This document shows, in pieces, positions 43,834-52,735 of a stretch of 64,000 bases of DNA. Origin of the DNA: Candidatus Acidiferrum typicum (GTDB lineage Bacteria > Acidobacteriota > Terriglobia > Acidiferrales > UBA7541). A program made the translations under genes and the position numbers. Below the pieces are notes generated by a model. That model saw only the letters and a program-made list of their open reading frames with translations, did no database searches and was not told the origin of the DNA. Each line of letters begins with the position of its first letter. Position 1 is the first letter of the stretch. The DNA lies in NCBI GenBank assembly GCA_025463055.1, contig JAOAPV010000088.1, positions 30,512-94,511 of the forward strand, given 5' to 3'.

Positions 43834-45278
43834 TAAAAAATGTTTCGCAGTTCGCGGAACATTTGCGCGCGCTGCAACTTCAAATTCCCTGCGATGTCGA
43901 AATTTTGTCGGCGGCGGGGTCGCCGCTTTTTGCGCCGCTGGCTCGCGGCGAAATTAAAATTGGGAATCGGATTGCGATTAATCCGATGGAGGGGTGGGAC
44001 GGGACCGCGGACGGAAATGCGACGGAAAATACTTTGCGGCGCTGGCGGCGGTTTGGCCAGAGCGGGGCGAAATTAATTTGGGGCGGCGAGGCTGTTGCGG
44101 TTTCTCACGCGGGGCGGGCTAATCCGCATCAGCTTGTTATTGCGGAACGCACTCGCTCGGGGCTCGCGCAACTTCGCGCTGCGCTTGTTGCTGAGCACGT
44201 GCTTGCTGCTGGTTCCGATGCGGGGCTGCTTGTTGGTTTGCAGCTTACGCATTCGGGGCGCTTCTGCAAACCTAATTCGCATACTCGAACGGAGCCGAAG
44301 ATTTTATTTCGCCATCCCATCTTGGATCGGCGGCTTGGTTTGGGTCGCGATTTTCCGCTGCTGGCAGATTCGGAAATTGAAAGTATTGTCGAGGAGTTTC
44401 ATTCTGCGGGGCGCATTGCTTCAGAACTTGGTTTTGATTTTGTTGACGTGAAACATTGCCATGGATATTTGGGGCATGAATTTCTTGGGGCTCATACCCG
44501 GGAAGGGAAGTACGGAGGAAGTTTTGAGAACCGGACGCGATTTCTTCGCGAGGTTGTGCAGGGAATTCGCGCGGTTGCTCCTTGGTTGAAAATTGGTGTG
44601 CGCGTTTCGGCGTTTGATACTGTGCCGTTTCATCCCGATCCGGCGCAATCCGCGAATGGGACAAGTGGCACGCAACTCGGTCCGGGAATTCCGGAGCCGC
44701 ATGCGGATTTGATTCCGTATCAGTGGGGATTTGGCGTGAACGCGAGCGACCCGACGCAGCCCGATCTTGCTGAGCCGATTCAGTTTTTGTCTCTGCTGGA
44801 GTCTCTGAATATTTCTTTGGTGAATTTGACGGCGGGAAGTCCTTACTACAATCCACATATTCAGCGGCCGGCGCTGTATCCGCCTTCGGATGGATACGCG
44901 CCGCCGGAAGATCCGCTGGTGGGCGTGGCGCGGCAAATGAACGCGACGCGGGAATTGAAGCGGCGATTTCCGAATTTGCTTTTTGTTGGCACGGCGTACA
45001 GCTATTTGCAGGATTTTCTGCCGCATGTGGCGCAGGCTGCGCTGCGCGAGGACTGGGTGGATTCCGTCGGATTGGGGCGGATGGTTTTAACATATCCGGA
45101 AATCTTTCTGGATGCGGCGCAGGGCCGGGCTGTGCAGCACAAGAGAATTTGCCGAACATTCAGCGATTGCACTACGGCGCCGCGGAATGGATTGCCTTCG
45201 GGTTGCTATCCGCTGGACAGCCATTACAAGACTTCCTCGGCCGGTGTGCAGTTGGCCGCGCTGAAGGTTAAGCGTTGA
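43800..45278 (+). CDS. Old Yellow Enzyme-family NADH:flavin oxidoreductase
   Basis: 492 residues from a GTG at 43800; the start is uncertain because it lies in tandem repeats and no good ribosome site is seen. The FMN-barrel pattern begins at about residue 45 (SPLFAPLARGEIKIGNRIAINPMEGWDGTADGN), followed by KLIWGGEAVAVSHAGRANPHQL, GLLVGLQLTHSGRF, FDFVDVKHCHGYLGHEFLGAHTREGKYGGSFENRTRFLREVV, KIGVRVSAFD, FPNLLFVGTAYSY and a cysteine-containing C-terminus. The HCHGYL motif is the family's catalytic/substrate His-Gly region. No FAD/NAD domain is fused. It probably reduces an enone-like compound. The DapA-like gene 75 bases downstream suggests a shared catabolic role. Confidence 0.85.
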   Translation: MSASRILRLGSVKNVSQFAEHLRALQLQIPCDVEILSAAGSPLFAPLARGEIKIGNRIAINPMEGWDGTADGNATENTLRRWRRFGQSGAKLIWGGEAVAVSHAGRANPHQLVIAERTRSGLAQLRAALVAEHVLAAGSDAGLLVGLQLTHSGRFCKPNSHTRTEPKILFRHPILDRRLGLGRDFPLLADSEIESIVEEFHSAGRIASELGFDFVDVKHCHGYLGHEFLGAHTREGKYGGSFENRTRFLREVVQGIRAVAPWLKIGVRVSAFDTVPFHPDPAQSANGTSGTQLGPGIPEPHADLIPYQWGFGVNASDPTQPDLAEPIQFLSLLESLNISLVNLTAGSPYYNPHIQRPALYPPSDGYAPPEDPLVGVARQMNATRELKRRFPNLLFVGTAYSYLQDFLPHVAQAALREDWVDSVGLGRMVLTYPEIFLDAAQGRAVQHKRICRTFSDCTTAPRNGLPSGCYPLDSHYKTSSAGVQLAALKVKR

Positions 45279-45352
45279 GCGTTGTTTACGCAAAGGCGCC
45301 CGCCACGGTCGGCGGCCGCTACGGGTGCATGTCGTTTGAATTGTGAAAGGCG

Positions 45353-46342
45353 ATGAACATTGAGTCGATGATGGAGCGGCGGAAATTGCGGCGTCCGGTG
45401 CAGGGAATTGCCGCGGCGCTTTTGCCGTTTGAATCCGACGGAATTGTTGCGGTTGAGGCGTTTCAGCGGCATTTGGTTGCGACGCAGCGGGCTGGTTTGA
45501 TGAACGCGGTGAACATGGACACTGGTTACGTGAATTATTTGAGTGATTCGGAAAGAGAAGATGTTTTGCGCTGGACGCGCGAGGCGCTGGCACAAGAAAC
45601 GCCAAACGGGAGGTTGGCGTTCCCGGGGGGCTTTGTTGCCGGCGCTTACATTGAGGGGCAAAGTGGCGATGTGGTTGCTTTGTACCGGCGCGAGATGTCG
45701 CGCATTGTGGAGTTTGGTGGCGTGCCGATTTTGTTTCAGACGGCTCGGCTGCATGGAAAATCCGCCGAGCAAAAGGCGGCGGCGTACCGGGAGATTTGCC
45801 GAGGATTTCCGCGCGTGCTGGCATTTGAGCTGGGTCCGATGTTTGCGCCGAACGGGGAAATCTTTGACGAAGAGACGGTGCGGCGGCTGATGGATATTCC
45901 GGAGCTTGCGGGGATGAAGCATTCTTCGCTGGACCGCTTGACGGAGCTGGGACGGCTGGCGCTTCGCGACGCGCACCGGCCGGAGTTTCAGATTTATACG
46001 GGCAACGACCTGGGAATAAACATGATCGAGTACGGCTCGGACTATTTGCTGGGGCTGGCGACGTTTGCTCCGGAGAAGTTTGCGGAGCGCGACCGGCTGT
46101 GGTGCGCGGGCGATCCGGGGTATTACGCATTGTCGGACGCTCTGCAGTATTTGGGGAATGTGGCGTTTCGCGAGCCGGTGCCGGCGTATAAGCATTCGGC
46201 GGCAGTGTTTCTCCACTTGACGGGACGGATTCCGACGGACTTGACGCATCCGCGAAATGCGAAGCGTCCCGCTTGGGAACGGGAGATTTTGCAGGATTGC
46301 GCTCGGCGGATTGACGCTGTGACCCCTCCGGGATCGGTGTAA
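45353..46342 (+). CDS. DapA/dihydrodipicolinate synthase-family aldolase
   Basis: 329 residues. DHDPS-family TIM barrel: PVQGIAAALLPFESDG near the start, VNMDTGYVNYLSDSEREDVLRW, GVPILFQTARLHG, PELAGMKHSSLDRLTEL containing the Schiff-base Lys, and FQIYTGNDLGINMIEYGSDYLLG. Members cleave or make keto-acid aldol bonds (DHDP, KDG, N-acetylneuraminate, keto-deoxy-sugar acids). The GTGNVNL-like site is replaced, so it is not true DapA. Same strand as the Old Yellow Enzyme gene, likely an operon. Substrate unknown. Confidence 0.82.
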   Translation: MNIESMMERRKLRRPVQGIAAALLPFESDGIVAVEAFQRHLVATQRAGLMNAVNMDTGYVNYLSDSEREDVLRWTREALAQETPNGRLAFPGGFVAGAYIEGQSGDVVALYRREMSRIVEFGGVPILFQTARLHGKSAEQKAAAYREICRGFPRVLAFELGPMFAPNGEIFDEETVRRLMDIPELAGMKHSSLDRLTELGRLALRDAHRPEFQIYTGNDLGINMIEYGSDYLLGLATFAPEKFAERDRLWCAGDPGYYALSDALQYLGNVAFREPVPAYKHSAAVFLHLTGRIPTDLTHPRNAKRPAWEREILQDCARRIDAVTPPGSV

Positions 46343-46380
46343 ACGAGCGCGAAGGGAACGACAAAAGGATAACGCTGAGA

Positions 46381-46710
46381 CCCGCCGCAGAGCGGGCAGG
46401 CGCAGAGAGCGCGGAGTTGAGGCAGAGTTTCCGAGGGGTACCCCCACACCCCCCTGTTTTTCGTAAATACGGTAGATAAAGGAGTTAGCCGGCGATTCGG
46501 CGTAAATACGGTAGATAAAGGAGTTACGGTGCAAATCGGCGTACCCCTCGGCTTCGCTCGGGGCAAGAAAGCGGTAAATAAAGGAGTTAGCGCTGGAGGC
46601 CAAGCCGGAAGGTTCTTGAAGAGAAGCACGATTGGAAAAAACTAGGGGGCAACGCAGATGGTTCTGAAAACAAAGGACTTGCGAAAATAGCAACGCAGAA
46701 GAATATGAAA
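46381..46710 (+). repeat. Intergenic repeat cluster with three GTAAATACGG/TAAAGGAGTTA copies
   Basis: The 595-base gap 46343-46937 holds no gene. A degenerate CAGAG-rich stretch (46381-46425) precedes CCGAGGGGTACCCCCACACC and CCTGTTTTT (46431-46461). Then come GTAAATACGGTAGATAAAGG-AGTTA at 46463-46487 and 46502-46526, a shortened copy at 46573-46589, and CTGAAAACAAAGGACTTGCG at about 46663-46682. On the minus strand the repeats translate to a recurring NSFIYRI string in a spurious frame. Related sequence lies at 1773-2185 in the opposite orientation. The rest of the gap (46711-46937) is A-rich with no structure I can name. Confidence 0.65.
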
Positions 46711-46937
46711 ACAAGGGCGATAAAAATCGATGGTGCGCGGAAAACACCCTGGGTTGGGGAAGAAGGAAGGGACGAAACGGGGACACTGTCAACAGAACCT
46801 TGGGATAGAGATTACCGCATCCGTTACTATTTGTCAAGTGAGAAATTAAGGGCTGTGGATTGAGGGGGTTGCGAGGCGTTTGTCTTTGGAGAAAGCTGAA
46901 GAAACAACCCTTTCGCCACTTTCGTGCGATATACCCC

Positions 46938-49796
46938 CTACGAATTGTGGTATTTGGAATCTCGTTGGCTGAATGCCGGGCGCGTTCCCTCCAACACGTC
47001 AATGCTGAGTCTATTGAGTGAGGAATTTTCGAGCGCTCCACTTTCGTATGTGACCCTGTTATCCGCGGTTTTGTCTATGTCTGAATGGATGATCTGATCG
47101 GCGTCACAAACTACGGCAAGGTTCGGGTTGTGTGTCACGATGATGACCTGACGGCGCGCACGGGCTTCCTTGATGCAAGGGACCAAAATATCGTAAACGG
47201 TTCTGTTATCTAGGTTCTCCTCAGGCTGGTCAAGGATGAGCGGTGTGTCTCGTCGGTCGACGAGCAAGTAAAATATCAGCAGTAGCGTGCCCCGTTCACC
47301 TGGGGATAACTCTTCGAGATTCTTACCGGACCATTTAAGTGAATATTTGGGCAATAGATATTTCAGCGCAAAGATTGCGTCGAGGGCCTCAGCCTCGGTG
47401 ATGCCTTTTTTGAGCTGATCAGTTATCGAAACGGACGTCCCAAGCGAATCGCGTCGGTCCCGATTTAAGTGGTCAAGCAGGGATTCGGCAAAGGCCATTG
47501 CCCCGTCTTCTGTCGAGAAATCCGCTTTCTTGATTAGACCATCGAGAAGCCTACGTCCTTCATCGGCGCCTACAAAACTGCCCCTTCTCGCCTGGTTGAT
47601 CTTTGAGAGGAACAGCTCGTCTAGACCGGTGCACGCTATCGAGGCCTCGAATTCGAGACTAAACCGACCGCTGGCGAGAGCATGTGTCGAGACGAAGTCC
47701 TGGACCGGCTTGTAAAGATATTGGTATGTGCTGACGATCTCTGCGAGCTTTCTGTATATTTCTCGACTTTTCGCATTCCGTGCTAATTCAGCTTCTTGGA
47801 GTCTACCTGGGATTGACTTCCGGTCTGCGATTTGCTTCTGGAGTCCTAGTAGGCTTGTAGGGGTAGCTTCATCGCCTTGGAGCTCCTTTAATTTATCCTC
47901 CCATTGTTTAAGGCTCTGCTTATAGCCTTGGTATTCTTGATTAGGTTTATCAAGGGTCACAGTCAGGTCTCTGATCTGTTCTGCTAGCCTTGCGATTTGT
48001 TGTTCTGCGCTCTTTAATGCGCGCTCTTTTTCTTGCGCTGCTGACTGAAACTCGGCAAATTTCTTAGCAACGGCTTCCTGATCGACCGTAAGCCGAAGTA
48101 CATCTGATGCTGCTAAGCCAATGTTCCTGCACTCAGCATCTATCTCAGTGAGGAGGTTCTCGTACGTTCTTCTGAAATTCTGTAACTTGGTTGTTACGCG
48201 TTGACACACAGCCTGTTTCACGAGCGCTTCTCTATGCTCTACGCTGAGGGTCCTGACGTTGTCGCTGAAGGACTCACGCTCCTGCTCGAGTCCTGTTATC
48301 TGTTCGCGAATTGCGGATAAAGCTTCGCGCTTGGTGGGATCGTCGTCTACCCGTTTGAGTTCGGGCGGTTTGGCACGAGTATGAGCGTCGATTTCGCGCT
48401 GTTTGGCTCCGAAAAGTCCCTCTAGTTGCTTTTGCGCGTCCGATGACATTTCCGCTCGGAGCTTGGCAATCTTATTGTTGAACTCCGCCAATTCGCTTCG
48501 GAGTTTCTCGATCCAGCTGATAGTGGGTTCTGTTCTAAATTCTAGAAGTGCGTCGAGGGTCTTGGCTGTTAGGCGTTGAGGTCCCTCGACGTGCGAGAAA
48601 ATGACGGCCTTAAGCTCCTGGTCAAAGGGACTTCCCGTCAACTTCAGCTCGTTACAGATCACCTCGAGATAGTTTTGCGGAATGTACGCTATTGTCTCGA
48701 CGGCGTTCGCCCTGACTTCTTCGCTCAAGCCGATCGTTTCTTGCTTGCCGTCCCTCCAGGTAATCGTCGCGGTGAAATGTTTGGATTCGTTATTTCGAGG
48801 CTGCCGAAATTTTTCAGTGTTGAGAAAAGTAAAGCCCCTGGATTGAGACGTGTTTCCGAGCAATGCGAGTGTCTCAGCCAGGGCAGTTTTCCCGCTTCCC
48901 TTGTTGCCGATAATCGCGACGAGCCCCGGATTTAGGGGAACTTGGCCTGAGAACCACACCTCTGGGAAATTGGCGTTAACCTTTGTGAATTTGATGGCTG
49001 ATACGTATTTGGTTTTATTTTCTTCGACTCGTTGGATTAACGGAGGTACGGTGCCAATGTAAACTCGCTCCCTTGGATCGCTTATCACTTGTTGAAACGT
49101 CTTAAAGCAAGGATCGCCTTTCACCCAGCACGGTGCCTTCGCGGAGTATTCCGTCGCTTTGTGGTTATCGGAGCACAGTATGACAGGACGCCGAAACCCG
49201 ATAGACGGAAAGACCTTCTGTTCGTACGCTGCAACATCCTCCACTCGACTGACCTCGAATAGGTCGATGTGCTTTCGCGCCAAGTCTTGTTTGAAAGCCA
49301 TTTTGTAGGGATGTTCGTTGCCTATGTTTTCAATCGAGTTGCTCTTTCGTCCTACGTGGACTGATACGACTCCGTCCAAGTTGTGTATTTCAGTTGCCGC
49401 GTTTTCGAACTGAACATAGACATTGTCATCCCCTTTTTCTCGAATTTCCTTCTCTGTTATGCCGAGCAGGCCCTGAAGTTTAGTCCAGACATAAGTGAGA
49501 TTGGATTCCTCACTAAATATTCCTATTAGGTGTACGGACTCTCTGCCACCCAGTTCAGACCGCAATTCGATACCAGGAAAAACCGCGAGTCGACCAGCGG
49601 CCAAACGGGAGAGATTTTCAATCCTTTTTACGTCAATAAAATGGTGGTCTGTTATTGCCACTGCAACGATCTGGTTCTCGACGAGGTTGCGCACCAATTC
49701 CTCGTCTGTTATGGATTTGTCTTTGTAGTCGTAGGACGATGGCGTGTGAAAATGTAGGTCCCAGCGCCCCCACACGGACCCTTCAATTCGGTTCAT
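46938..49796 (-). CDS. PHP phosphoesterase fused to SMC-like ATPase (possible defence protein)
   Basis: 952 residues. The N-terminal PHP domain (about 1-250) has the full metal set: D13-L-H15-F-H17, T-D50-H51-H52, G-I-E77-L, S-V-H147-V, S-D210-N-H212. An ABC/SMC-type ATPase follows with Walker A GNKGSGKT (297-304), Q-loop YIPQNYLEVI, a long coiled coil (about 420-680), the signature LSPGERGTLLLIF, Walker B LILDQPEENLDN and the switch His in IVTHNPNLAVV. Similar PHP-SMC proteins (I recall the database label TrlF-like) are found in mobile or defence contexts. Base composition is visibly lower in GC than its neighbours and no partner gene adjoins. Role as a nucleic-acid or nucleotide phosphoesterase switched by ATP is an inference. 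Confidence 0.85.
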   Translation of the reverse strand: MNRIEGSVWGRWDLHFHTPSSYDYKDKSITDEELVRNLVENQIVAVAITDHHFIDVKRIENLSRLAAGRLAVFPGIELRSELGGRESVHLIGIFSEESNLTYVWTKLQGLLGITEKEIREKGDDNVYVQFENAATEIHNLDGVVSVHVGRKSNSIENIGNEHPYKMAFKQDLARKHIDLFEVSRVEDVAAYEQKVFPSIGFRRPVILCSDNHKATEYSAKAPCWVKGDPCFKTFQQVISDPRERVYIGTVPPLIQRVEENKTKYVSAIKFTKVNANFPEVWFSGQVPLNPGLVAIIGNKGSGKTALAETLALLGNTSQSRGFTFLNTEKFRQPRNNESKHFTATITWRDGKQETIGLSEEVRANAVETIAYIPQNYLEVICNELKLTGSPFDQELKAVIFSHVEGPQRLTAKTLDALLEFRTEPTISWIEKLRSELAEFNNKIAKLRAEMSSDAQKQLEGLFGAKQREIDAHTRAKPPELKRVDDDPTKREALSAIREQITGLEQERESFSDNVRTLSVEHREALVKQAVCQRVTTKLQNFRRTYENLLTEIDAECRNIGLAASDVLRLTVDQEAVAKKFAEFQSAAQEKERALKSAEQQIARLAEQIRDLTVTLDKPNQEYQGYKQSLKQWEDKLKELQGDEATPTSLLGLQKQIADRKSIPGRLQEAELARNAKSREIYRKLAEIVSTYQYLYKPVQDFVSTHALASGRFSLEFEASIACTGLDELFLSKINQARRGSFVGADEGRRLLDGLIKKADFSTEDGAMAFAESLLDHLNRDRRDSLGTSVSITDQLKKGITEAEALDAIFALKYLLPKYSLKWSGKNLEELSPGERGTLLLIFYLLVDRRDTPLILDQPEENLDNRTVYDILVPCIKEARARRQVIIVTHNPNLAVVCDADQIIHSDIDKTADNRVTYESGALENSSLNRLSIDVLEGTRPAFSQRDSKYHNS

Positions 49797-50035
49797 CGAC
49801 GCGCTCCGACCGAATAACGATACTGATGCTTCCGCGATTGTAATCTAATGTTTACTCAGATGAGAAGTTAGCCGACAAAAAAACGAGGGCCGCTCTAACC
49901 TAAAAGGTAATAATGCATAGCAGAACTTTGGGATCAAACGTGAAGGGGCCTGGGTTAAAGCAAGCGCGTGGAGATGGCCTTGCAAAGAGGGCGGGGATGG
50001 GCAATTCTGGCGAGCGTTTGTGAGGGGAGGCTGCG

Positions 50036-50923
50036 ATGCGGGCGCGTTGTGTATTTGCCGTTGGCGTGATTTCGCTGATCATCTTGGGTGCGGTGGCGAG
50101 CGGTTGGGCGCATGAGGCGAAACAGGATGCGAATGCGGTTGCTCTGGCGGGCGGCGCGGCATTGGGGGCCTATCCTGAGTCTGCGGACGGATTAAAGAAG
50201 CTGGTCGAGGATATGTTTGGGGTTGTGAAGTCGAAGGATGAAGCGAAGGTTTCGTCGTATGCGTCGGCGCTCGCGATTCCGGAGCATGGTGCTTGGTTTG
50301 TGCAGACGTTTGGGGCTGCGGAAGGGGCGCGGTTGGAGGCGAAGTACAGCGAGATGTTGCCGAACGCCGCCAAGGATATTAGGGAGAGTTTCGAATATGC
50401 GCTGAAAGGAAAACGGACGGATGTTGGCGTGAAAGTGCTCGGGAGCCAGGGAGAGGTGCGCGGATTAAGCCGAGCGATAGTCGATGCTATGGCGCGACCG
50501 ATTTCGGTCTACGTCGTTGACGGCAATAATCCAAAAGAAAAGTTTGCCACTCACATCGGCGATTTTGTTTACGTGGATGGAGGATTCCGCTACGTTAATT
50601 CGCAAGTGTGGCAGGAGCTGAGTACGGCGCCGCCGATGCGGATTCGTCTGGGCGGAAATGTGGCGAAAGCAAACCTCATCAACCGGGTTGATCCTGTTTA
50701 TCCGGATGACGCGAGGGCGGCGCGGCTGGAAGGCGAGGTGCTTTTGCATATTGTTGTGGCGACGGATGGAACGATCAAGGAGTTGAATCTGGTTAAGGGC
50801 GATCCGGTTTTGGCGAAGGCGGCGATGGAGGCGGTTAAGCAGTGGCGGTATAAGCCTACGTTGCTTAATGGGAAGGCTGTTGAGGTGGATAGCACGATTT
50901 CTGTTGTGTTTCGAGCGCAGTAG
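50036..50923 (+). CDS. Exported protein with TonB C-terminal domain
   Basis: 295 residues, strong GAGGGGAGG site five bases before the ATG. A signal sequence or single anchor (VFAVGVISLIILGAVASGWA). The middle region (about 50-190) is of unknown type, with a conserved-looking DGLKKLVEDMFGVVKSKDEAK, as in DUF-type acidobacterial proteins. The last 80 residues are a TonB C-terminal domain: RVDPVYPDDARAARLEGEVLLHIVVATDGTI, AAMEAVKQWRYKPTLLNGKAVEV. No Pro-rich linker or energising ExbB/ExbD genes are nearby, so it may not be a true TonB. Such 'energy transducer TonB' proteins are abundant in this phylum. Confidence 0.85.
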   Translation: MRARCVFAVGVISLIILGAVASGWAHEAKQDANAVALAGGAALGAYPESADGLKKLVEDMFGVVKSKDEAKVSSYASALAIPEHGAWFVQTFGAAEGARLEAKYSEMLPNAAKDIRESFEYALKGKRTDVGVKVLGSQGEVRGLSRAIVDAMARPISVYVVDGNNPKEKFATHIGDFVYVDGGFRYVNSQVWQELSTAPPMRIRLGGNVAKANLINRVDPVYPDDARAARLEGEVLLHIVVATDGTIKELNLVKGDPVLAKAAMEAVKQWRYKPTLLNGKAVEVDSTISVVFRAQ

Positions 50924-50938
50924 CGAACAGCCTTCGGA

Positions 50939-50958
50939 GCCCGCTTCAGAAAGCGGGC
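50939..50958. repeat. Hairpin GCCCGCTT-CAGA-AAGCGGGC
   Basis: Perfect 8-base stem, followed by GCTACAAAAA, 15 bases after the TonB-domain gene. It resembles the REP-type elements of this window and could also act as a weak terminator. Confidence 0.5.
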
Positions 50959-51032
50959 GCTACAAAAATCAAACTGAGAACGGTCCGCTCCGGGGAGAGG
51001 TGGCGCTCAAGGTTCGTCGGTTGAGTCGTGTG

Positions 51033-51302
51033 TCAGTTTGAAAGGGAACGGGTTTGGTAGTGCCGCCGGATGGTTTCCACGAGCACACCGACGAGCGCAT
51101 ACGTGGCCGCGTTCGCGAGAAGGACGAAATAGAAGCTGAGCGGGTAACGGTGAGCGAGCGCAATCGGGCACGTCAAACAGGCGAGAGTCCACGCAACCGC
51201 TTTGGCGGTTATCTGGGTTGGGGATATTGCGGAGATGTAGAGTGACCAGCCGACGACAACGAGTGCGCCCAGGCTCCCCCAAATCGCGATTCGGCATTTC
51301 AT
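51033..51302 (-). CDS. Small hypothetical membrane protein
   Basis: 89 residues, GAGGGAG seven bases before the ATG on the minus strand. Three likely helices (about residues 5-27, 33-50 and 55-78): WGSLGALVVVGWSLYIS, AVAWTLACLTCPIAL, YPLSFYFVLLANAATYALVGVLVETI, and a basic C-terminus. Good start signal and composition make it a likely gene; no family recognised. Confidence 0.65.
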   Translation of the reverse strand: MKCRIAIWGSLGALVVVGWSLYISAISPTQITAKAVAWTLACLTCPIALAHRYPLSFYFVLLANAATYALVGVLVETIRRHYQTRSLSN

Positions 51303-51411
51303 GTCGGTGCTCCCTCTGCCTTACATTTCAATAGTCCCACCAAGTGCTGCAAAGTCCAATGGTGATTCGGGGAGGGCTCAGTTGCGTCTCGCCGAATTGC
51401 AGGGTCCGGGG

Positions 51412-51506
51412 GTGCCGCACCTACGGCGCTCCGGAATTTTTTCGTGTTGTTTCCCAGGCCTTACGGCCTGGGCTAACTTGTGCCGCACCTCTGGCGCTCC
51501 GGAATT
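51412..51506. repeat. Two direct repeats flanking a hairpin, running into a coding region
   Basis: GTGCCGCACCT(AC/CT)GGCGCTCCGGAATT occurs at 51412-51438 and 51480-51506 (25 of 27 bases identical). Between them lies the hairpin CCCAGGCC-TTAC-GGCCTGGG (51453-51472). The second copy encodes the last residues of the polysaccharide deacetylase gene. Confidence 0.75.
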
Positions 51507-52249
51507 GCGTGGGGTTGGTTGGCGGAGGCTTTTAGGGTGGATATGGAGACGACGCGGAGTCCTTTGCGGTGGGCTGCTGTGAGGATTTGTGGGAGGGCGC
51601 GGATGGTTTGCGTTGGGTTGGAGATGCCGTCGTGGAGGATGACGATGGTGCCCGGGGTGAGATTCTTTGTTACGAGCCAGCGGATGTACCACGCGGGAGG
51701 ATGTAAAGGGTCGTGCGGGTAGGCGGAGCCGAGGACGCATTCGTAGCCGTGGGCTTGTGCTAGGCGGAGTTGACTGGAGCGCGCTACGCCACCGGGCGGG
51801 CGGAAGAATTTTGGTCCTGGGGCGCGTCGGTTGAAAACGCCATTCGGGAGAATGGCGTTCCCGGCGGCTTGCTCGGTTTGCTCGAGGTTGCGGAGGAAGT
51901 CGGCATCGGAGTGGTGCAGGAGCGAGCCGTCGGTGAAGTAGTGATTGCCGACTTCGTGTCCGGCGGCTTTGATGCGGGCGACCAGGTCGGGATGGCGGAG
52001 GGCGCGCTCGCCGATTAGGAAGAACGTTGCGTGGGCGTTGTGCTGGCGGAGAATGTCGAGGACTTGGGGCGTGAAGATGGGATGCGGGCCGTCATCGAAG
52101 GAGAGGGCGACCAGGGGATGGCGGGCGGGAATGCGATAGGTGAGATTTGGGGTTAAGCGCTCTAGGAGAGGGAGGATGGTTAGCGGTTCTAGCAAGAAGA
52201 TGATGAGGGCTGCGGCGAGAAGAATTAGGATTGGGATTAGGAATGACAT
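51473..52249 (-). CDS. Polysaccharide deacetylase (NodB/CE4), membrane-anchored
   Basis: 258 residues from the ATG at 52249; the frame runs open to 52435 but that part is repeat DNA. N-terminal anchor helix (FLIPILILLAAALIIFLLEPL). NodB domain: LVALSFDDGPHPIFTPQVLDIL (catalytic Asp and metal Asp), HATFFLIGERA, GHEVGNHYFTDGSLLHHSD (metal His residues), FRPPGGVARSSQL, GTIVILHDGISN. Removes N-acetyl groups from peptidoglycan, chitin-type or exopolysaccharide at the cell surface. The C-terminal IPERQRCGTS and the stop codon are read from a dispersed repeat (51480-51506), so the natural end was probably elsewhere. Confidence 0.88.
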   Translation of the reverse strand: MSFLIPILILLAAALIIFLLEPLTILPLLERLTPNLTYRIPARHPLVALSFDDGPHPIFTPQVLDILRQHNAHATFFLIGERALRHPDLVARIKAAGHEVGNHYFTDGSLLHHSDADFLRNLEQTEQAAGNAILPNGVFNRRAPGPKFFRPPGGVARSSQLRLAQAHGYECVLGSAYPHDPLHPPAWYIRWLVTKNLTPGTIVILHDGISNPTQTIRALPQILTAAHRKGLRVVSISTLKASANQPHAIPERQRCGTS

Positions 52250-52318
52250 TTGGGCTATTTTGCGGGATTGCGTGTGGGCGGTACAGGGTGAAGGTGGTTT
52301 TCTGGGATCGAGTTGCAC

Positions 52319-52482
52319 AGATAGGACAGCGGCCGGTCTAAAGATCGCCGCTACGTAACGGTGCTCGGGGCGAGCGGTAAATCGGAAGCTTCCACCGCGA
52401 ACATGTGTGGCGCACCTCCCTGACGGTCGGGGCAAGCCGGGATGAGATAGGACAGCGGCCGGTCTGAAGACCGCCGCTACGT
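52319..52482. repeat. Pair of REP-like elements
   Basis: AGATAGGACAGCGGCCGGTCT(A/G)AAGA(T/C)CGCCGCTACGT occurs at 52319-52356 and 52445-52482, 36 of 38 bases identical, same orientation. Each folds into a GCGGCCGGTCT / AGACCGCCGC hairpin. The gap 52250-52735 has otherwise only the GT-rich repeat at 52611-52670. Confidence 0.75.
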
Positions 52483-52610
52483 TGGTTGTAAATTTATTTT
52501 GTGGTGCTTGACAGATTGTTGGGGTGCGTGTTTACTCGATTCAGCGTCCCGCCCACAGACCGAAAGGTGTCCTCGAAATGAGAAAATCCAGTACTGCAGC
52601 TTTGCGTCGT

Positions 52611-52670
52611 GGTGTGTCTCGTTGTGGCGTGTCTGGGCGCGTTGTGTGTCTCGTGGTGTGCCTGGGCGCG
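52611..52670 (+). repeat. GT-rich imperfect tandem repeat, about 30 bases x 2
   Basis: GTGTGTCTC followed by GTTGTGGCGTGTCTGGGCGC and again GTGTGTCTC with GTGGTGTGCCTGGGCGC. A 42-codon frame (ATG 52578, GAAAGGTG nearby) covers it, but composition is repeat-driven and I do not call it a gene. Confidence 0.45.
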
Positions 52671-52735
52671 AGCGATGACACTGTGACGCGCAGCATGCCG
52701 GACTGAACGTTCGCATTGGGACATAGGGTGTTTCT

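Noticed and set aside
46463..46589. Spaced GTAAATACGG repeats considered as a CRISPR array
   Set aside because: Only three copies, unequal in length, with irregular spacing and no unique spacers or cas genes.
45224..47041. 605-codon open frame on the minus strand
   Set aside because: Most of it is antisense to the DapA-like gene, and the rest reads through intergenic repeats (recurring NSFIYRI). Arg/Pro-rich composition is that of a high-GC shadow frame.
52578..52706. 42-codon plus-strand frame with Cys/Val-rich sequence
   Set aside because: Composition comes from the GT-rich tandem repeat; no conservation evidence available.
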